A stretch of DNA of 64,000 bases from Candidatus Pantoea gossypiicola (GCF_008632075.1 NZ_VWVM01000007.1:204462-268461), one strand, 5' to 3'. Positions 34,341 through 44,956 are shown, counted from the stretch's first letter. Numbers and translations: made by a program. The notes: a model not told the origin generated them from the letters alone.

Positions 34341-34916
34341 CTAGGCGGTGTAGCCAAGATGTTGCAACAGAATGGTAGAGCCAACGGCGATTAACACGAC
34401 GCCGCCCAGCACTTCCGCCCACTTGCCCAGCACCGGACCAATAAAGCGCCCGACTAAGACGCCTGTGGTCGCCATTACCGTGGTAGCAGCACCAATGGTC
34501 AGCGCGGTGGTGATGATGTTCACCTGCAGGAAAGCCAGTCCGACACCGACCGCCAGCGCATCCAGGCTGGTCGCGACGGCGGTGGTTGCCAGTACCATAA
34601 AGCCGTGGCTTTGCGGGGCTTCGCAGGGTTCGGTGGCGGCTGTCTTACGGAAACCTTCCATCATCATACGGCCACCCAGGAACGCCAGCAGGCTGAAGGC
34701 AACCCAGTGATCCCACGCCATGATGTAACGGCTGGCGGCCAGGCCAAGCGCCCAGCCAATCAGTGGAGTCAGCGCTTCAATAGAGCCAAAAATCAGACCG
34801 GTACGCAGCGCTTCTTTAAAACCAGGACGATGCAGTGTGGCACCTTTGCCCAGCGCAGCGGCAAACGCGTCCATCGACATACCCAGCGCAAGAATTAAAG
34901 TGGCAATAAAGGTCAT
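34341..34916 (-). CDS. mntP: Manganese efflux pump
   Basis: A 191-residue inner-membrane protein with six hydrophobic helices in two related halves. Each half has a conserved aspartate motif: [14 protein letters not shown] near residue 12 and [13 protein letters not shown] near 115. It exports Mn2+ when intracellular manganese is high. The length and motifs match E. coli MntP (YebN). An MntR-type palindrome lies 130 bases upstream. I see no yybP-ykoY riboswitch core (GGGGAGUAG) in the leader, unlike E. coli. Confidence 0.94.
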   Translation of the reverse strand: MTFIATLILALGMSMDAFAAALGKGATLHRPGFKEALRTGLIFGSIEALTPLIGWALGLAASRYIMAWDHWVAFSLLAFLGGRMMMEGFRKTAATEPCEAPQSHGFMVLATTAVATSLDALAVGVGLAFLQVNIITTALTIGAATTVMATTGVLVGRFIGPVLGKWAEVLGGVVLIAVGSTILLQHLGYTA

Positions 34917-35047
34917 GATTTATTCACCTGGGGCGAAAAAGCGGCAATTCACGCTAAATTCACCACACAAAGTGTTCAGTTATGAAAAAGTGGGCGCAGT
35001 CTACCACGCAAACCTGAAGATAAAAAGACAGTAAAATCAGGGATTTA

Positions 35048-35068
35048 AGTATAGCAAAGGCTATAACT
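35048..35068. promoter_or_regulatory. MntR box upstream of mntP
   Basis: TATAGC-AAAG-GCTATA (35050-35065), extended by AGT and ACT on the two sides, closely matches the E. coli MntR palindrome with the ATAGCAAAGGCTAT core. MntR with Mn2+ activates mntP in E. coli. Seen directly; function by analogy. Confidence 0.75.
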
Positions 35069-35232
35069 CTTATCATTCGCTATGAATGGCGCTAAGTCGA
35101 TGGTAGCAAAGCATTTTCTGACCATTTATTTAACCGTGCAACGCCCCGGATGCAGGCATTACCACACGCCGCCATTGAACCCTGTCGCCGATTACCGGAA
35201 AATGCCGGGCTGATGAATTTGGGAAACCGGTT

Positions 35233-35475
35233 ATGAATAACCCTTATGAGACGTTGATCGTGCCGGGTGGCATTTTGCTGCTGGGCTTTCTTTCGGCGCT
35301 GCTGCTGCCCGCGCCCGCTTTTAGCGTGACGGTGGCGCAGCATCTGTTGCAGATGTTCCATTTACAGGATCTGAATCAGCTCTACACGGTGGTGTTTTGC
35401 GCCTGGTTTTTAGTGCTCGGCGCACTGGAGTTTTTTGTGATCCGCTTTGTCTGGCGTCGCTGGTTCAGGAGCTGA
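35233..35475 (+). CDS. Small DUF1158-like inner-membrane protein
   Basis: An 80-residue protein with two hydrophobic helices (LIVPGGILLLGFLSALLLPA and LYTVVFCAWFLVLGALEFFV) and a basic C-terminus (RFVWRRWFRS). The pattern matches DUF1158-family proteins of enterobacteria, which have no known function. The ATG at 35233 is the first possible start. Its last 11 bp overlap the convergent MocR-type gene. Confidence 0.7.
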   Translation: MNNPYETLIVPGGILLLGFLSALLLPAPAFSVTVAQHLLQMFHLQDLNQLYTVVFCAWFLVLGALEFFVIRFVWRRWFRS

Positions 35476-36901
35476 CCGCCTGCGCATCGACCAGCGCTTT
35501 TAGCCGTTCGGCGCTACGCGCATAACCTTCACGCGGCAGATGTGCCGCACCCAGTACCAGGCCCGCACCGCACTGCTCGGCCTGCTGATACCAGATCGAC
35601 AGCGGCGACGGTGCCATGCCCCACTTTGCTGCCTGCTGCGCAATCATCTCATCCGGCGTAACGGCGGGTAAGCGGACAATCACCGCCAGCCCGGCGCGTT
35701 GCAGGTCGGGGAAGTGAGGATGGAGCGCCGCGATCATCTGCTCCAACCGCTCCTGATAAAGGCGCTTCATGCGCCGCAGATGCCGCATAAAGTGACCTTC
35801 CCGCAGAAACTCCGCTACCGCATTGTGCAGCAATCCCGAAGAGGCTGGCGCAAGTAGTGCACACACCTCGCCGAAGCGGGCCGTCAGCGCCGTCGGAACC
35901 ACAATAAAACCAAGCCGCAGTTGCGGCGTCAGCGTCTTACTGAAGGTACCTATGTGCAACACGCGTCCCTCGCTGTCGAGCGCGGCCAGTGCCGGAGCCG
36001 CACGATGACCGGGCTGAAGCTCGCCGAGATAGTCATCTTCGATAATCCAGCGCTGCTCGCGACTGGCCCAGCTCAGCAATGCATGGCGGCGCGCCAGGCT
36101 CATGGTCATGCCAGGCGGCGCCTGCTGTCCCGGCGTGACCAGCGCGAAAGCGGCATCCGGCGCGCGGGCAATACCGGCCTCCACCTGTAACCCTTCAGCA
36201 TCAACCGGCACGGCAACGGGCGTAACGCGCAGCGCGTCAACCGCGCGACGCGCCACCCAGAATCCGGGATCTTCCAGCCAGGCCGTTTTGCCCTGAAAAT
36301 CCATCGCCAGGCCAATCAGACCCATCGCGCCCGCATAGCCGCTGGTAATAATGATCTGGTCCGCCTGACAGCGCAGACCGCGAGCCACCGACAGATAGGC
36401 TACCAGCGCCTGACGCAGCGCCAGGCTGCCGCGCGGATCGGGATAACAGGCTGGTCTGCTGACCTGCATGCGCGTCTGACGCTGCAGAATGCGCAGCCAG
36501 ACTTTAATCGGGAACGCATCACTGGCCGGAATGCCCATCTGAAAGGTCAGCGGAGGCACTTCAGCCTCCTCTATGCCCGCCAGCAGCTGGCGTTCCGCAC
36601 TGGCGATGGCCGATTTCAAGGGCGGTAGTGCGCTGACGAAGGTGCCCGCCGCGCCTCTGGCCTGCAGAAACTGACCATCGACCAGCATGTCATAGCTGGC
36701 TCGTACCGTGCCGCGCGCCACGCCGAGCTGCGCCGCCAGATCGCGACAGGAGGGCAGACGCGCACCGGGCTGTAAGCGCCCTTCCCCAATCGCCTGTTCA
36801 ATCAACTGGCGTAGCTGTTCGCTGAGGCCGCGTGACGTACCGCGCTGGAGTGTCACCGTGGAAAGCGGCGATGGACCAGTCAGACTCTCATTTTTTGGCA
36901 C
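35465..36901 (-). CDS. MocR-type (GntR-aminotransferase) transcriptional regulator
   Basis: A 478-residue fusion. The N-terminal GntR winged helix (LQPGARLPSCRDLAAQLGVARGTVRASYDML, read as two segments around residues 42-70) is joined to a fold-type I aminotransferase domain. The PLP lysine is in GTFSKTLTPQLRLG; IITSGYAG and EDDYLGE are cofactor contacts. MocR proteins bind PLP or a PLP adduct and control a neighbouring gene. Start is a GTG at 36901. It is divergent from the carboxymuconolactone-decarboxylase-like gene, with a perfect palindrome between, so that gene is the likely target. Confidence 0.88.
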   Translation of the reverse strand: MPKNESLTGPSPLSTVTLQRGTSRGLSEQLRQLIEQAIGEGRLQPGARLPSCRDLAAQLGVARGTVRASYDMLVDGQFLQARGAAGTFVSALPPLKSAIASAERQLLAGIEEAEVPPLTFQMGIPASDAFPIKVWLRILQRQTRMQVSRPACYPDPRGSLALRQALVAYLSVARGLRCQADQIIITSGYAGAMGLIGLAMDFQGKTAWLEDPGFWVARRAVDALRVTPVAVPVDAEGLQVEAGIARAPDAAFALVTPGQQAPPGMTMSLARRHALLSWASREQRWIIEDDYLGELQPGHRAAPALAALDSEGRVLHIGTFSKTLTPQLRLGFIVVPTALTARFGEVCALLAPASSGLLHNAVAEFLREGHFMRHLRRMKRLYQERLEQMIAALHPHFPDLQRAGLAVIVRLPAVTPDEMIAQQAAKWGMAPSPLSIWYQQAEQCGAGLVLGAAHLPREGYARSAERLKALVDAQAVSS

Positions 36902-36931
36902 TTTATCTGCTCCATTGAAAGGCCGAAAATC

Positions 36932-36954
36932 GCCTCATTAACCCTGAATGAGGC
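36932..36954. promoter_or_regulatory. Perfect palindrome overlapping the AhpD-like gene's ribosome site
   Basis: GCCTCATT (36932-36939) and AATGAGGC (36947-36954) are perfect inverted repeats separated by seven bases. The right arm contains GAGG, the Shine-Dalgarno for the ATG at 36961. It can act as a MocR operator in DNA or, if transcribed, as a hairpin hiding the ribosome site. Confidence 0.6.
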
Positions 36955-36960
36955 AACAAG

Positions 36961-37416
36961 ATGAGCGAACGTATCGATTTCCACAGTGCAGCACCGGCAG
37001 GCATGAAAGCGCTGGGCGGCGTATACAGTTATCTGGCGCAAACCGATCTGCCGCTCACTTTACTGGAACTGCTGTTCCTGCGCATATCGCAGATTAACGG
37101 CTGCGCTTACTGCATTGATTTACATACCAAAGCGCTGAATAAATCGGGTATGGGCTGGGATAAGATCGTATTGACCCAGGTCTGGCACGAATCCGGCACG
37201 CTGTTCAGTGATAAAGAGAAGGCGGCCCTGCACTGGGCTGAATGCCTGACGCTGATTGCTCAACAGGGCGCGCCGGATGCCTGCTATGACACATTAAAAG
37301 CGCAGTTTAGCGAGAAAGAGATTGTCGATCTGAACATCGCAATTGGCCTGATGAACACCTATAACCGCATGGCGGTAAGTCTGAAAAAGCTGCCTGCCAG
37401 TGCAAATCAGTCATAA
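36961..37416 (+). CDS. Carboxymuconolactone decarboxylase / AhpD-like protein
   Basis: A 151-residue helical protein. The redox motif CxxC with trailing His is INGCAYCIDLHTKAL near residue 50, typical of AhpD-like alkylhydroperoxidases. The N-terminus (RIDFHSAAPAGMKALGGVY) is that of the YciW/CMD subgroup. Probably a peroxide or organic hydroperoxide reducing enzyme, although some members are decarboxylases. Divergent from the MocR regulator; a strong hairpin terminator follows. Confidence 0.88.
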   Translation: MSERIDFHSAAPAGMKALGGVYSYLAQTDLPLTLLELLFLRISQINGCAYCIDLHTKALNKSGMGWDKIVLTQVWHESGTLFSDKEKAALHWAECLTLIAQQGAPDACYDTLKAQFSEKEIVDLNIAIGLMNTYNRMAVSLKKLPASANQS

Positions 37417-37425
37417 GTGAATCCG

Positions 37426-37452
37426 ATGCGTGCACCGGCGTGCACGCATTTT
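37426..37452 (+). terminator. Intrinsic terminator of the AhpD-like gene
   Basis: ATGCGTGCAC (37426-37435), loop CGGC, GTGCACGCAT (37440-37449), then TTT: a perfect 10-bp stem just after the stop codon. Confidence 0.8.
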
Positions 37453-37926
37453 CGGACTCACAAAAATGTAACATTATTTTTACACGAGCAGCTTTTCAGG
37501 CCCTCCTGACCCGATTCCTGTTATTCCTTCCTGCATAATAAATCGCTAAATTTCAGCTAATTAAATAATTCCGCACTGTTCATATCCTTTCCGACCCTGC
37601 ACCAGCATGGGGCTTTTTCGCAACATACATTTTAGGTTAACTCACTGACTTCTCTCTAAAAAACCGCTAATACGCCACTCTCCGTGATGATTAATTCTTA
37701 TGCTGAATCATTTCTGCATTTAAAAAATAAACAAATGTTTAATTCAGATGCGAGAATGTTATATTCGGATGACTAAGCATAACGTTCAGTTAACGCGTTA
37801 TCACCGCTTAACCCTATACCTGAGACTTAACCTTTGAGAAATAGCGCAACGCGCTCGAAAGAAGCGTGACTATTTCGCCTGCGAAACTGTTGGGCTTCAG
37901 GTCAACAGAAGAGGAGATGTCGCCTC
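37453..37926. promoter_or_regulatory. Long AT-rich leader/promoter region of mqo
   Basis: About 470 bases without a gene. It contains several TTAA-rich tracts (TGTTTAATTCAG near 37737; GTTAAC near 37796) that could be ArcA-type sites, as expected for a respiratory gene, but none is strong enough to call. AGGAGATG at 37912 is the mqo ribosome site. Confidence 0.4.
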
Positions 37927-39543
37927 ATGTGCAATTCAGCTGTAAACCTTGCGCTCGCGATGAGTGCCATGGCAAAGGACACCACTACTACCGCGCAGGA
38001 GCGTAAAGACGTTGACCTGCTGCTGATTGGCGCAGGTGTGATGAGCGCTACCCTCGGTGCATGGCTGCAGGACTTAGAGCCGGACTGGTCCATCGAGATG
38101 GTGGAGCGGCTCGATAGCGTGGCCGAAGAGTCATCCAACGGCTGGAATAATGCGGGCACCGGTCATGCGGCGCTGGCGGAGCTGAACTATACGCCTCAGC
38201 AGGCGGATGGCAGCATCGACATCTCCAAAGCGGTAACGATTAATGAATCGTTCCAGATTTCACGCCAGTTCTGGGCTTATCAGGTCCAGAAAGGCAACCT
38301 GCGCAACCCTGAAAGCTTTATTCACAGCACGCCACACATGAGCTTTGTCTGGGGTGACGACAATGTCGAGTTCCTGCGCAAGCGCTTCAGTGCGCTGCAG
38401 AAGAGCACTCTGTTTCGTGGCATGGCTTACTCGGAAGATCCGCAGCAGATTGCTCGCTGGATCCCGCTAGTGATGAATGGCCGTGACCGCAGCCAGAAGG
38501 TGGCCGCGACCTGGACGGAGATGGGCACCGATGTGAACTTCGGTGAAATTACCCGTCAGCTGATCGCCGCGTTACAGAAGAAATCGAATTTCCAGCTACG
38601 TCTGCGCCAGGAAGTGCGCGAGCTGAAGCAGCTCGCTGATGGTCGCTGGCAGGTCACCCTGCAGTGTCTGAACAGCGGCACGCGTCGCACACTGACGGCA
38701 GGCAAAATCTTTATCGGTGCGGGTGGCGCGGCGTTACCGCTGTTGCAGAAAGCTGGTATCCCGGAAGCCAACGGCTACGCCGGATTCCCGGTGGGCGGTT
38801 CATTCCTGGTCACAGAAAATCCGCAGGTCGTCGCGCAGCACATGGCGAAGGTCTACGGTAAAGCCAGCGTCGGTGCGCCGCCGATGTCTGTGCCGCACGT
38901 CGACACCCGCGTACTGGATGGCAAGCAGGTATTGCTGTTTGGCCCGTTCGCCACCTTCTCGACTAAGTTCCTGAAGCAGGGTTCGCTGATGGATATGTTC
39001 ACCTCGCTGAACAGCAGCAATATGCTGCCGATGGTGAAGGTGGGACTGAAAAGTTTTGACCTGGTGAAATACCTGATGGATCAGGTACTGCAAAGCGATC
39101 GCGACCGGATGGACGCCCTGCGCGCCTATGTGCCGCAGGCGAAGCAGGAAGACTGGCGCTTAGTCACTGCCGGTCAGCGTGTGCAGATCATCAAGAAAGA
39201 TGAGAAAGAGGGCGCGGTATTGCGTCTGGGCACCGAAGTGGTCGCTTCACAGGATGGCACGATTTCAGCGCTGCTGGGTGCCTCGCCAGGCGCATCTACC
39301 GCGGCACCGATCATGCTGGAGCTGCTGCACAAAGTCTGTCCTGAGCAGATGGCTTCGCCGGAATGGCAGAACAAAATCCGTGCGGTGATCCCTTCCTGGG
39401 GTCGCAAACTGAACGGCGACGTGGCGCTGACAGAGAAAGTGTTAGCTGAAACCAGCCGCATTCTGCATCTCGATTACTCGCCGGTCACCCCGATGGCGGC
39501 CAACGATGAAGGACGGGAAACCGCATTCGTCGTCGGTAAGTGA
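37927..39543 (+). CDS. mqo: Malate:quinone oxidoreductase
   Basis: A 538-residue FAD-dependent peripheral membrane enzyme that oxidises L-malate and reduces quinone, bypassing NAD-linked malate dehydrogenase. It has the FAD-binding [16 protein letters not shown] near residue 35, the family motif [20 protein letters not shown], and a late [17 protein letters not shown]. The ATG at 37927 gives a 30-residue N-terminal segment before the FAD motif; ATG 37960 or 37969 are possible alternatives. A terminator follows, separating it from the phosphoketolase gene. Confidence 0.95.
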   Translation: MCNSAVNLALAMSAMAKDTTTTAQERKDVDLLLIGAGVMSATLGAWLQDLEPDWSIEMVERLDSVAEESSNGWNNAGTGHAALAELNYTPQQADGSIDISKAVTINESFQISRQFWAYQVQKGNLRNPESFIHSTPHMSFVWGDDNVEFLRKRFSALQKSTLFRGMAYSEDPQQIARWIPLVMNGRDRSQKVAATWTEMGTDVNFGEITRQLIAALQKKSNFQLRLRQEVRELKQLADGRWQVTLQCLNSGTRRTLTAGKIFIGAGGAALPLLQKAGIPEANGYAGFPVGGSFLVTENPQVVAQHMAKVYGKASVGAPPMSVPHVDTRVLDGKQVLLFGPFATFSTKFLKQGSLMDMFTSLNSSNMLPMVKVGLKSFDLVKYLMDQVLQSDRDRMDALRAYVPQAKQEDWRLVTAGQRVQIIKKDEKEGAVLRLGTEVVASQDGTISALLGASPGASTAAPIMLELLHKVCPEQMASPEWQNKIRAVIPSWGRKLNGDVALTEKVLAETSRILHLDYSPVTPMAANDEGRETAFVVGK

Positions 39544-39563
39544 TTCAGCGCCATTGATAAAGA

Positions 39564-39588
39564 GGCTCCGTACTGCGGGGCCTTTTTT
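39564..39588 (+). terminator. Intrinsic terminator of mqo
   Basis: GGCTCCG, loop TACTG, CGGGGCC then six T residues; a compact 7-bp stem with one G-T pair, 20 bases after the stop. Confidence 0.85.
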
Positions 39589-39669
39589 ATTGGCTGGTTG
39601 CCTGGTCGTACTGCGGATTCTCTATTAGGGTTAAGGCATCTTTTAGCTGCACGATCAGGAGGAAACTGC

Positions 39670-42054
39670 ATGTCTTACTCCCCTGCTTTACCGGAATTCA
39701 CGCTGCTCGACCGCTACTGGCGGGCGGCAAACTACCTCTCCGTCGGACAAATTTACCTGATGGATAACCCGCTGTTACGCGAACCGCTCAAGCCCGAGCA
39801 CATTAAACCTCGTCTGCTGGGCCACTGGGGCACCACGCCAGGGCTGAATTTTATCTATGCCCATCTCAACCGTGTTATCCGTAAACAGAACCTGAATATG
39901 ATCTACATCTGCGGGCCAGGACATGGGGGACCCGGCATGGTGGCGAATACCTGGCTGGAGGGCAGCTACAGCGAGATTTATCCGCACATCTCTCAGGATG
40001 CGGCGGGCATGCAGCGCCTGTTTAAGCAATTCTCGTTTCCGGGCGGCATTCCCAGCCACGCCGCGCCGGAAACCCCGGGCTCGATTAATGAAGGCGGTGA
40101 GCTGGGCTATTCGCTCTCCCATGCCTTTGGTGCAGCGTTCGATAATCCCGAGCTGGTGGTGCCGTGCGTGATTGGCGACGGCGAAGCCGAGACCGGTCCG
40201 CTGGCCTCCAGCTGGCACGGCATCAAATTCCTCAATCCTGAACGTGACGGCGCGGTGCTGCCGATTCTGCATCTTAACGGTTATAAGATTGCCAACCCTA
40301 CGCTGCTGGGTCGCAGCAGCGATGAGGATCTCCACCAGTTGTTCAGCGGCTACGGCTATGAGCCGATATTTGTCAGCGGACATGAGCCGGAAAAAATGCA
40401 TCCGTTAATGGCAGAAGCGCTGGATAACGCCTTCACTAAAATCACCACTTACCAGCGTGACGCGCGCACAGGCAACGCCAGCACCGACGTGCCCCGCTGG
40501 CCGATGATCATTCTGCGCAGCCCCAAAGGCTGGACCGGCCCCAAAACGGTCGACGGTAAGAAGGTGGAAGATTTCTGGCGGGCGCATCAGGTGCCGGTGG
40601 CGGCCTGTCGTGAAGATGACGGTCATCGCCAGATCCTTGAGACGTGGATGCGCAGCTACCAGCCCGACGACCTGTTTGATGAACAGGGTCGCTTAAAACC
40701 GGAACTGCAGGCGCTGGCACCGGAAGGCGATAAACGCATGGGTGCGTCACCCTATGCCAATGGCGGCCTGCTGCGCCGCGAGCTGGATACGCCTGCGCTG
40801 GCGGAATTTGCCTGCAAGGTCAGCGAACCAGGTACAGAGATGGCGCAGGCCACGGAGCATCTGGGCCGCTATCTCAGCGTGCTGTTCCAGAGTAACCGCG
40901 ATAATTTCCGCCTGTTTGGCCCGGATGAAACCGCCTCTAACCGCCTGACGCCGGTGTTCGACGTGACCAGCCGCACCTGGCTGGAACGAACCGAGCCTTA
41001 CGATGAGCAGCTGGCGCGGGATGGCAGGGTGATGGAAATCCTCAGTGAGCATCAGTGTCAGGGCTGGCTGGAAGGTTATCTGCTGACCGGCCGCCACGGG
41101 CTGTTCAACTGCTATGAAGCCTTTATCCACATTGTCGATTCGATGTTTAACCAGCACGCGAAGTGGCTGAAAGTGTCGCGTAAGCTGGGCTGGCGTAAGC
41201 CGATTTCATCGCTGAATTATCTGCTCTCTTCCCACGTCTGGCGACAGGACCACAACGGCTACAGCCATCAGGATCCGGGCTTTATGGATCACGTTGCCAA
41301 CAAGAAAGCGGATATCGTGCGCATCTATCTGCCGCCCGATGCCAATACGTTGTTGTGGGTGGGCGATCACTGCCTGCGCACCTGGAACCGCATCAATGTG
41401 ATTGTCGCGGGCAAACAGCCAGCGCCCCAGTGGCTGGATATGGCCAGCGCCGTGACGCATTGCGAAGCAGGGATGGGCGAGTGGCGCTGGGCGGGTACTA
41501 CACCGGAGAATGAACAGCCGGATGTGGTGATGGCCTGTGCCGGTGATGTGCCGACCATGGAGACAATGGCAGCGGTGGATCTGCTGCGCGAGATGCTGCC
41601 TGAACTGCGCATCCGGGTGGTGAACGTGGTCGACTTACTGGCCCTGCAGCCGCAGGATAAGCATCCGCATGGCAAATCTGATGCAGACTTTGACACGTTG
41701 TTTACCCAGGATAAGCCGGTGATTTTTGCCTTCCACGGCTATCCGGCGCTGATACATCGCCTGACCTATGCACGTACCAATCACCGCAATTTCCATGTGC
41801 GCGGCTTCAATGAAGAGGGAACCACCACCACACCTTTTGATATGACGGTGCTGAACGAGCTTGACCGCTATCATCTGGCGCAGGAGGCGATTCTGCGGGT
41901 GCCGGGCCTGGCTGACGCCCATCCCGAGCTGCTGGAGGAGTTACAGCAGCGTCTGGCGGAGCATCATCGCTATGTCCGTGAACATGGCGAAGATTTGCCG
42001 GAGGTGCAGAACTGGAAATGGCCGTCCGCCACCGCACCCGGTGCACCCGATTAA
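39670..42054 (+). CDS. Xylulose-5-phosphate/fructose-6-phosphate phosphoketolase
   Basis: A 794-residue thiamine-diphosphate enzyme that splits xylulose 5-phosphate (or fructose 6-phosphate) with phosphate into acetyl phosphate and glyceraldehyde 3-phosphate (or erythrose 4-phosphate). The ATG at 39670 ([20 protein letters not shown]) follows AGGAGG by seven bases. Motifs: [34 protein letters not shown] for ThDP/Mg binding, and [19 protein letters not shown]. It lets the cell make acetyl phosphate from pentoses without carbon loss. Common in Pantoea/Erwinia, absent from E. coli K-12. It overlaps the convergent LysE gene by 4 bp. Confidence 0.95.
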   Translation: MSYSPALPEFTLLDRYWRAANYLSVGQIYLMDNPLLREPLKPEHIKPRLLGHWGTTPGLNFIYAHLNRVIRKQNLNMIYICGPGHGGPGMVANTWLEGSYSEIYPHISQDAAGMQRLFKQFSFPGGIPSHAAPETPGSINEGGELGYSLSHAFGAAFDNPELVVPCVIGDGEAETGPLASSWHGIKFLNPERDGAVLPILHLNGYKIANPTLLGRSSDEDLHQLFSGYGYEPIFVSGHEPEKMHPLMAEALDNAFTKITTYQRDARTGNASTDVPRWPMIILRSPKGWTGPKTVDGKKVEDFWRAHQVPVAACREDDGHRQILETWMRSYQPDDLFDEQGRLKPELQALAPEGDKRMGASPYANGGLLRRELDTPALAEFACKVSEPGTEMAQATEHLGRYLSVLFQSNRDNFRLFGPDETASNRLTPVFDVTSRTWLERTEPYDEQLARDGRVMEILSEHQCQGWLEGYLLTGRHGLFNCYEAFIHIVDSMFNQHAKWLKVSRKLGWRKPISSLNYLLSSHVWRQDHNGYSHQDPGFMDHVANKKADIVRIYLPPDANTLLWVGDHCLRTWNRINVIVAGKQPAPQWLDMASAVTHCEAGMGEWRWAGTTPENEQPDVVMACAGDVPTMETMAAVDLLREMLPELRIRVVNVVDLLALQPQDKHPHGKSDADFDTLFTQDKPVIFAFHGYPALIHRLTYARTNHRNFHVRGFNEEGTTTTPFDMTVLNELDRYHLAQEAILRVPGLADAHPELLEELQQRLAEHHRYVREHGEDLPEVQNWKWPSATAPGAPD

Positions 42055-42638
42055 GCGGCCAGCAGCGCGTCGGTCAGCATCCAGACGGTCGTCGCCACCA
42101 GCGACAGCGCCATCAGGCTGTTAAACAGCCGACGCTTCCAGGCAATCTGCAGATGGCTGCGCAGGCGATCGCCCAGTGCAGCCCAGATCAGGATGCAGGG
42201 CAGATTGAGCAGCATAAAGCCGATCATCACTGTCAGCACGCCGCTGCTGCCGGTGTAGAGCAGCGCGACGTTGGTGGCCATCAGCCAGGCTTTGGGGTTG
42301 ATGGCCTGGAAGCAGGCACCGCCCACCAGCGTCATTGGCTGTGGTCGGGTTCGCGCTTCAGGCGCACCGGCGCGAAAAATTTTCCAGGATAACCATATCA
42401 GATAGGTACAGCCTGCCAGCGTCAGCGGCAGGCGAATCGCCGCCATCCAGTGCAGCAACACTTCCAGCGCCATCCCGGCAATCACTGTCTGTAACGCGCA
42501 GCCCACCAGAATGCCAAACACCATCGGCAGGGTCCGCCGCATGCCAAAATTGACCCCGGATGTCGCCAGCAACAGGTTGTTCGGGCCTGGCGTAATCGAC
42601 ATCACGGTAACGTAACTGAAGAAAGAGGGATCGAGCAT
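42051..42638 (-). CDS. LysE/RhtB-family amino-acid exporter
   Basis: A 195-residue membrane protein with about six hydrophobic segments. [25 protein letters not shown] is the signature (split here around residues 16-40), and INPKAWLMA appears in helix 4. It exports an amino acid or derivative from the cytoplasm. It is divergent from the MocR regulator at 42773, the usual arrangement for a regulator and the exporter it controls. Confidence 0.9.
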   Translation of the reverse strand: MLDPSFFSYVTVMSITPGPNNLLLATSGVNFGMRRTLPMVFGILVGCALQTVIAGMALEVLLHWMAAIRLPLTLAGCTYLIWLSWKIFRAGAPEARTRPQPMTLVGGACFQAINPKAWLMATNVALLYTGSSGVLTVMIGFMLLNLPCILIWAALGDRLRSHLQIAWKRRLFNSLMALSLVATTVWMLTDALLAA

Positions 42639-42688
42639 CGTGGCTCTCCTGAAAGTGGACAGCGTTCTATGCTACGGCGGAGAAAGGG

Positions 42689-42730
42689 ATGGTAACAGTG
42701 ACACAAAATAACTATTGTTATGGTTACAGT
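42689..42730. promoter_or_regulatory. Candidate MocR operator between the LysE and MocR genes
   Basis: ATGGTAACAGT (42689-42699) and ATGGTTACAGT (42720-42730) are direct repeats with one mismatch and a 31-bp period (three helical turns); between them lies the perfect palindrome ATAAC-TATT-GTTAT (42708-42721). MocR-type regulators often bind direct repeats. Seen directly; binding inferred. Confidence 0.5.
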
Positions 42731-42772
42731 TCCCATTAACAGCAATTGTATCCATCCACGTCGGAGGCTTCT

Positions 42773-44260
42773 GTGTCCCTTGCTCCCACTTCCGATCAGC
42801 CGCTCTATCAGCAGCTTGCAGACAGTTTCGCTGAGGCCATCCATCAGGGCACGCTGAAACCGGGTAAACGCCTGCCGGCGATCCGTCGCGTCGCGCAGTC
42901 ACACCATGTCAGCGTCAATACGGTGCTGAATGCCTGGCAGATGCTGGAAGATCGCGGGCTGATAGAGGCGCGTCCGCAGTCGGGCTACTACGTGCGCGGC
43001 GTGTTGCCTGCCGTCACCCGTCACGGTCAGCATAAAGCCCGGGTACGCGACCCCAGCAGCGGTAAGCTCGACCTGATCGATAAGGTGTTTGCAGCGCAGA
43101 ATCATCCCGACTACACCAATATTTCCCTGGCCTGCCCGCAGGACAGCGAGCTGTTTCCGGCGGCGCGCATCGCCCGGATTACCGCCTCACTGCTGCGCCG
43201 CCATTCCAACATCATCGGGCGCTATGCACTTCCGCCCGGTAGTGAGCGCTTACGGGAGGAGATTGCGCGACGGGCGCTGCACGCCGGGCAAACGCTCACC
43301 GCCGATGAGATCACCCTGACCCACGGCTGTATGGAAGCACTTCAGCTGGCGCTGCGGGCGGTGACACAGCCCGGCGACTGCGTTGGGCTGGAGTCACCGA
43401 CCTACTTCTTCCTCTTCCCCCTGCTGGCGTCGCTGGGCCTGAAGGCGCTGGAAATCCCTACCGATCCGCAGCATGGCCTGTCGCTGGATGCGCTGGAGAT
43501 GCTGCTTCAGGAACAGCGTATTAAGGCACTGATTGCGATGCCCAGCGTGCAGAACCCGCTGGGCTGCGGGATGTCGCTGGAGAATAAGAAGCGGCTGGCG
43601 AAGTTAGTGAATACTTACCACGTTCCGCTGATTGAAGACGGGCTATATGACGAACTGCAGTTCGACTGGCCGCTCTCGCCCGCCGTGAAAGCCTTTGATC
43701 GCGATGGCTGGGTGATTTACTGCACCAGCTTTACCAAAACCGTGGCACCCGATTTCCGACTTGGCTGGACCGCCGCAGGTCGTTTTCATGATGCGATTGC
43801 CCGACTGAAAGCAGTATCGTCGATGGCCGAATCCGCCCTGCTCTCGGAAACGCTGGCGGAGTTTCTTGCGTCCGGCGGTTACGACCACCATCTGCGCACG
43901 CTGCGCCGTCGCTACGCGGCCAATCTGGATGAGGCGCGCGGTCTGATCGCCCGTCACTTCCCGGTGGGAACCCGCGCCACGCTGCCGCGCGGCGGGTTTG
44001 TTTTCTGGGTCGAGTTACCAGGCAGCGTAAATACCACCGAGATGTTTGACAGACTGCTGCAGGAACAGATTTGCGTCACGCCTGGCGCGCTCTATTCGCT
44101 GAGTGAGCGCTACAACCATGCGCTGCGTCTCTCCTGCTGCTATCCGTTTGATGCGCGCTACACCCGGGCGATTCAACGCGCAGGTGAAATCGCCTGTGAA
44201 CTGGCAGGCGTGCCGTGCGGCGAAGCTCAGGGTGTGCCGTTGCGGCCCCAGACGGTGTAG
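42773..44260 (+). CDS. MocR-type (GntR-aminotransferase) transcriptional regulator
   Basis: A 495-residue regulator. GTG at 42773 is chosen because GGAGG lies five bases upstream; a TTG at 42746 is less likely. It has an N-terminal winged helix ([22 protein letters not shown]) and a C-terminal aminotransferase-fold domain with [31 protein letters not shown] and the PLP lysine in [15 protein letters not shown]. It probably controls the divergent LysE exporter in response to an amino acid or PLP. Its end overlaps the convergent GST gene by 34 bp. Confidence 0.9.
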   Translation: MSLAPTSDQPLYQQLADSFAEAIHQGTLKPGKRLPAIRRVAQSHHVSVNTVLNAWQMLEDRGLIEARPQSGYYVRGVLPAVTRHGQHKARVRDPSSGKLDLIDKVFAAQNHPDYTNISLACPQDSELFPAARIARITASLLRRHSNIIGRYALPPGSERLREEIARRALHAGQTLTADEITLTHGCMEALQLALRAVTQPGDCVGLESPTYFFLFPLLASLGLKALEIPTDPQHGLSLDALEMLLQEQRIKALIAMPSVQNPLGCGMSLENKKRLAKLVNTYHVPLIEDGLYDELQFDWPLSPAVKAFDRDGWVIYCTSFTKTVAPDFRLGWTAAGRFHDAIARLKAVSSMAESALLSETLAEFLASGGYDHHLRTLRRRYAANLDEARGLIARHFPVGTRATLPRGGFVFWVELPGSVNTTEMFDRLLQEQICVTPGALYSLSERYNHALRLSCCYPFDARYTRAIQRAGEIACELAGVPCGEAQGVPLRPQTV

Positions 44261-44850
44261 CCGCGACGTTCAGTCAGACGCTCATAATAGGTGCGCACCG
44301 CCGGATAGTCGGGATGATCGAGCGGCGTTTCAAACCAGCGGTTTACCGCCAGGCCAATCGGAATGTCTGCCAGGGTAAAATTGCGTCCGGCGACGTAGCG
44401 GCCGGTTTTTTCCAGCTGCTGATTGAGAATGCTCATAGTGTGCGCCCAGCCTTTGCTGGCTGCGGCCAGCAGTCGCGGGTCCTGATGGGCCGGTGAATTT
44501 CGCACCAGCGACATAAAGGCGTAGCGCCATGAGGTGTTGAGTTCGGTGGATTGCCAGTCCATCCACTGATCGACAGGCGCACGCGTCTGCGGATGCAGAG
44601 GATAAAGCCATTCACCGCCATAGGCGTTCGCCAGATAGCGCAGAATGGCGTTGGATTCCCACATTACAAAGTCATCATCTTTAAGCACCGGCACCATCGC
44701 ATTCGGGTTGAGTGCCATGAATTCGGGCAGGTGCGTTGAACGGAAGCCGTCACCCCACTCTTCGCGCTGGTAATCAAGGTCCAGCTCGTCACACAGCCAT
44801 AATACTTTGCGCACGTTGATTGAGGAGGCGCGTCCCAGGATCGTCAGCAT
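44227..44850 (-). CDS. Glutathione S-transferase family protein (GstB-like)
   Basis: A 207-residue cytosolic GST. The thioredoxin-fold domain has [21 protein letters not shown] at the start (Ser/Asn active-site region) and [20 protein letters not shown] as the glutathione-binding loop. The C-terminal helical domain has [16 protein letters not shown]. It resembles E. coli GstB by eye. Substrate unknown. It is convergent with the MocR gene and divergent from the PhzF gene. Confidence 0.88.
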   Translation of the reverse strand: MLTILGRASSINVRKVLWLCDELDLDYQREEWGDGFRSTHLPEFMALNPNAMVPVLKDDDFVMWESNAILRYLANAYGGEWLYPLHPQTRAPVDQWMDWQSTELNTSWRYAFMSLVRNSPAHQDPRLLAAASKGWAHTMSILNQQLEKTGRYVAGRNFTLADIPIGLAVNRWFETPLDHPDYPAVRTYYERLTERRGYTVWGRNGTP

Positions 44851-44956
44851 TCACAGTCTCCGGTAAATTCTTTAACTTATTGATAACGCTGTTAGCTGTT
44901 ATAAGCAATCATCCGGCAGAGAAAAGGCCACACTGAACCCAGAGCAAGGAGTCACA

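Noticed and set aside
34917..35047. yybP-ykoY manganese riboswitch in the mntP leader
   Set aside because: The conserved GGGGAGUAG core and its partner loop could not be found on the minus strand.
39628..39638. GGGTTAAGGCA, 11 bases shared with the 38-bp island repeat, upstream of the phosphoketolase gene
   Set aside because: Short partial match, no extension on either side, no sign of an insertion here; most likely chance.
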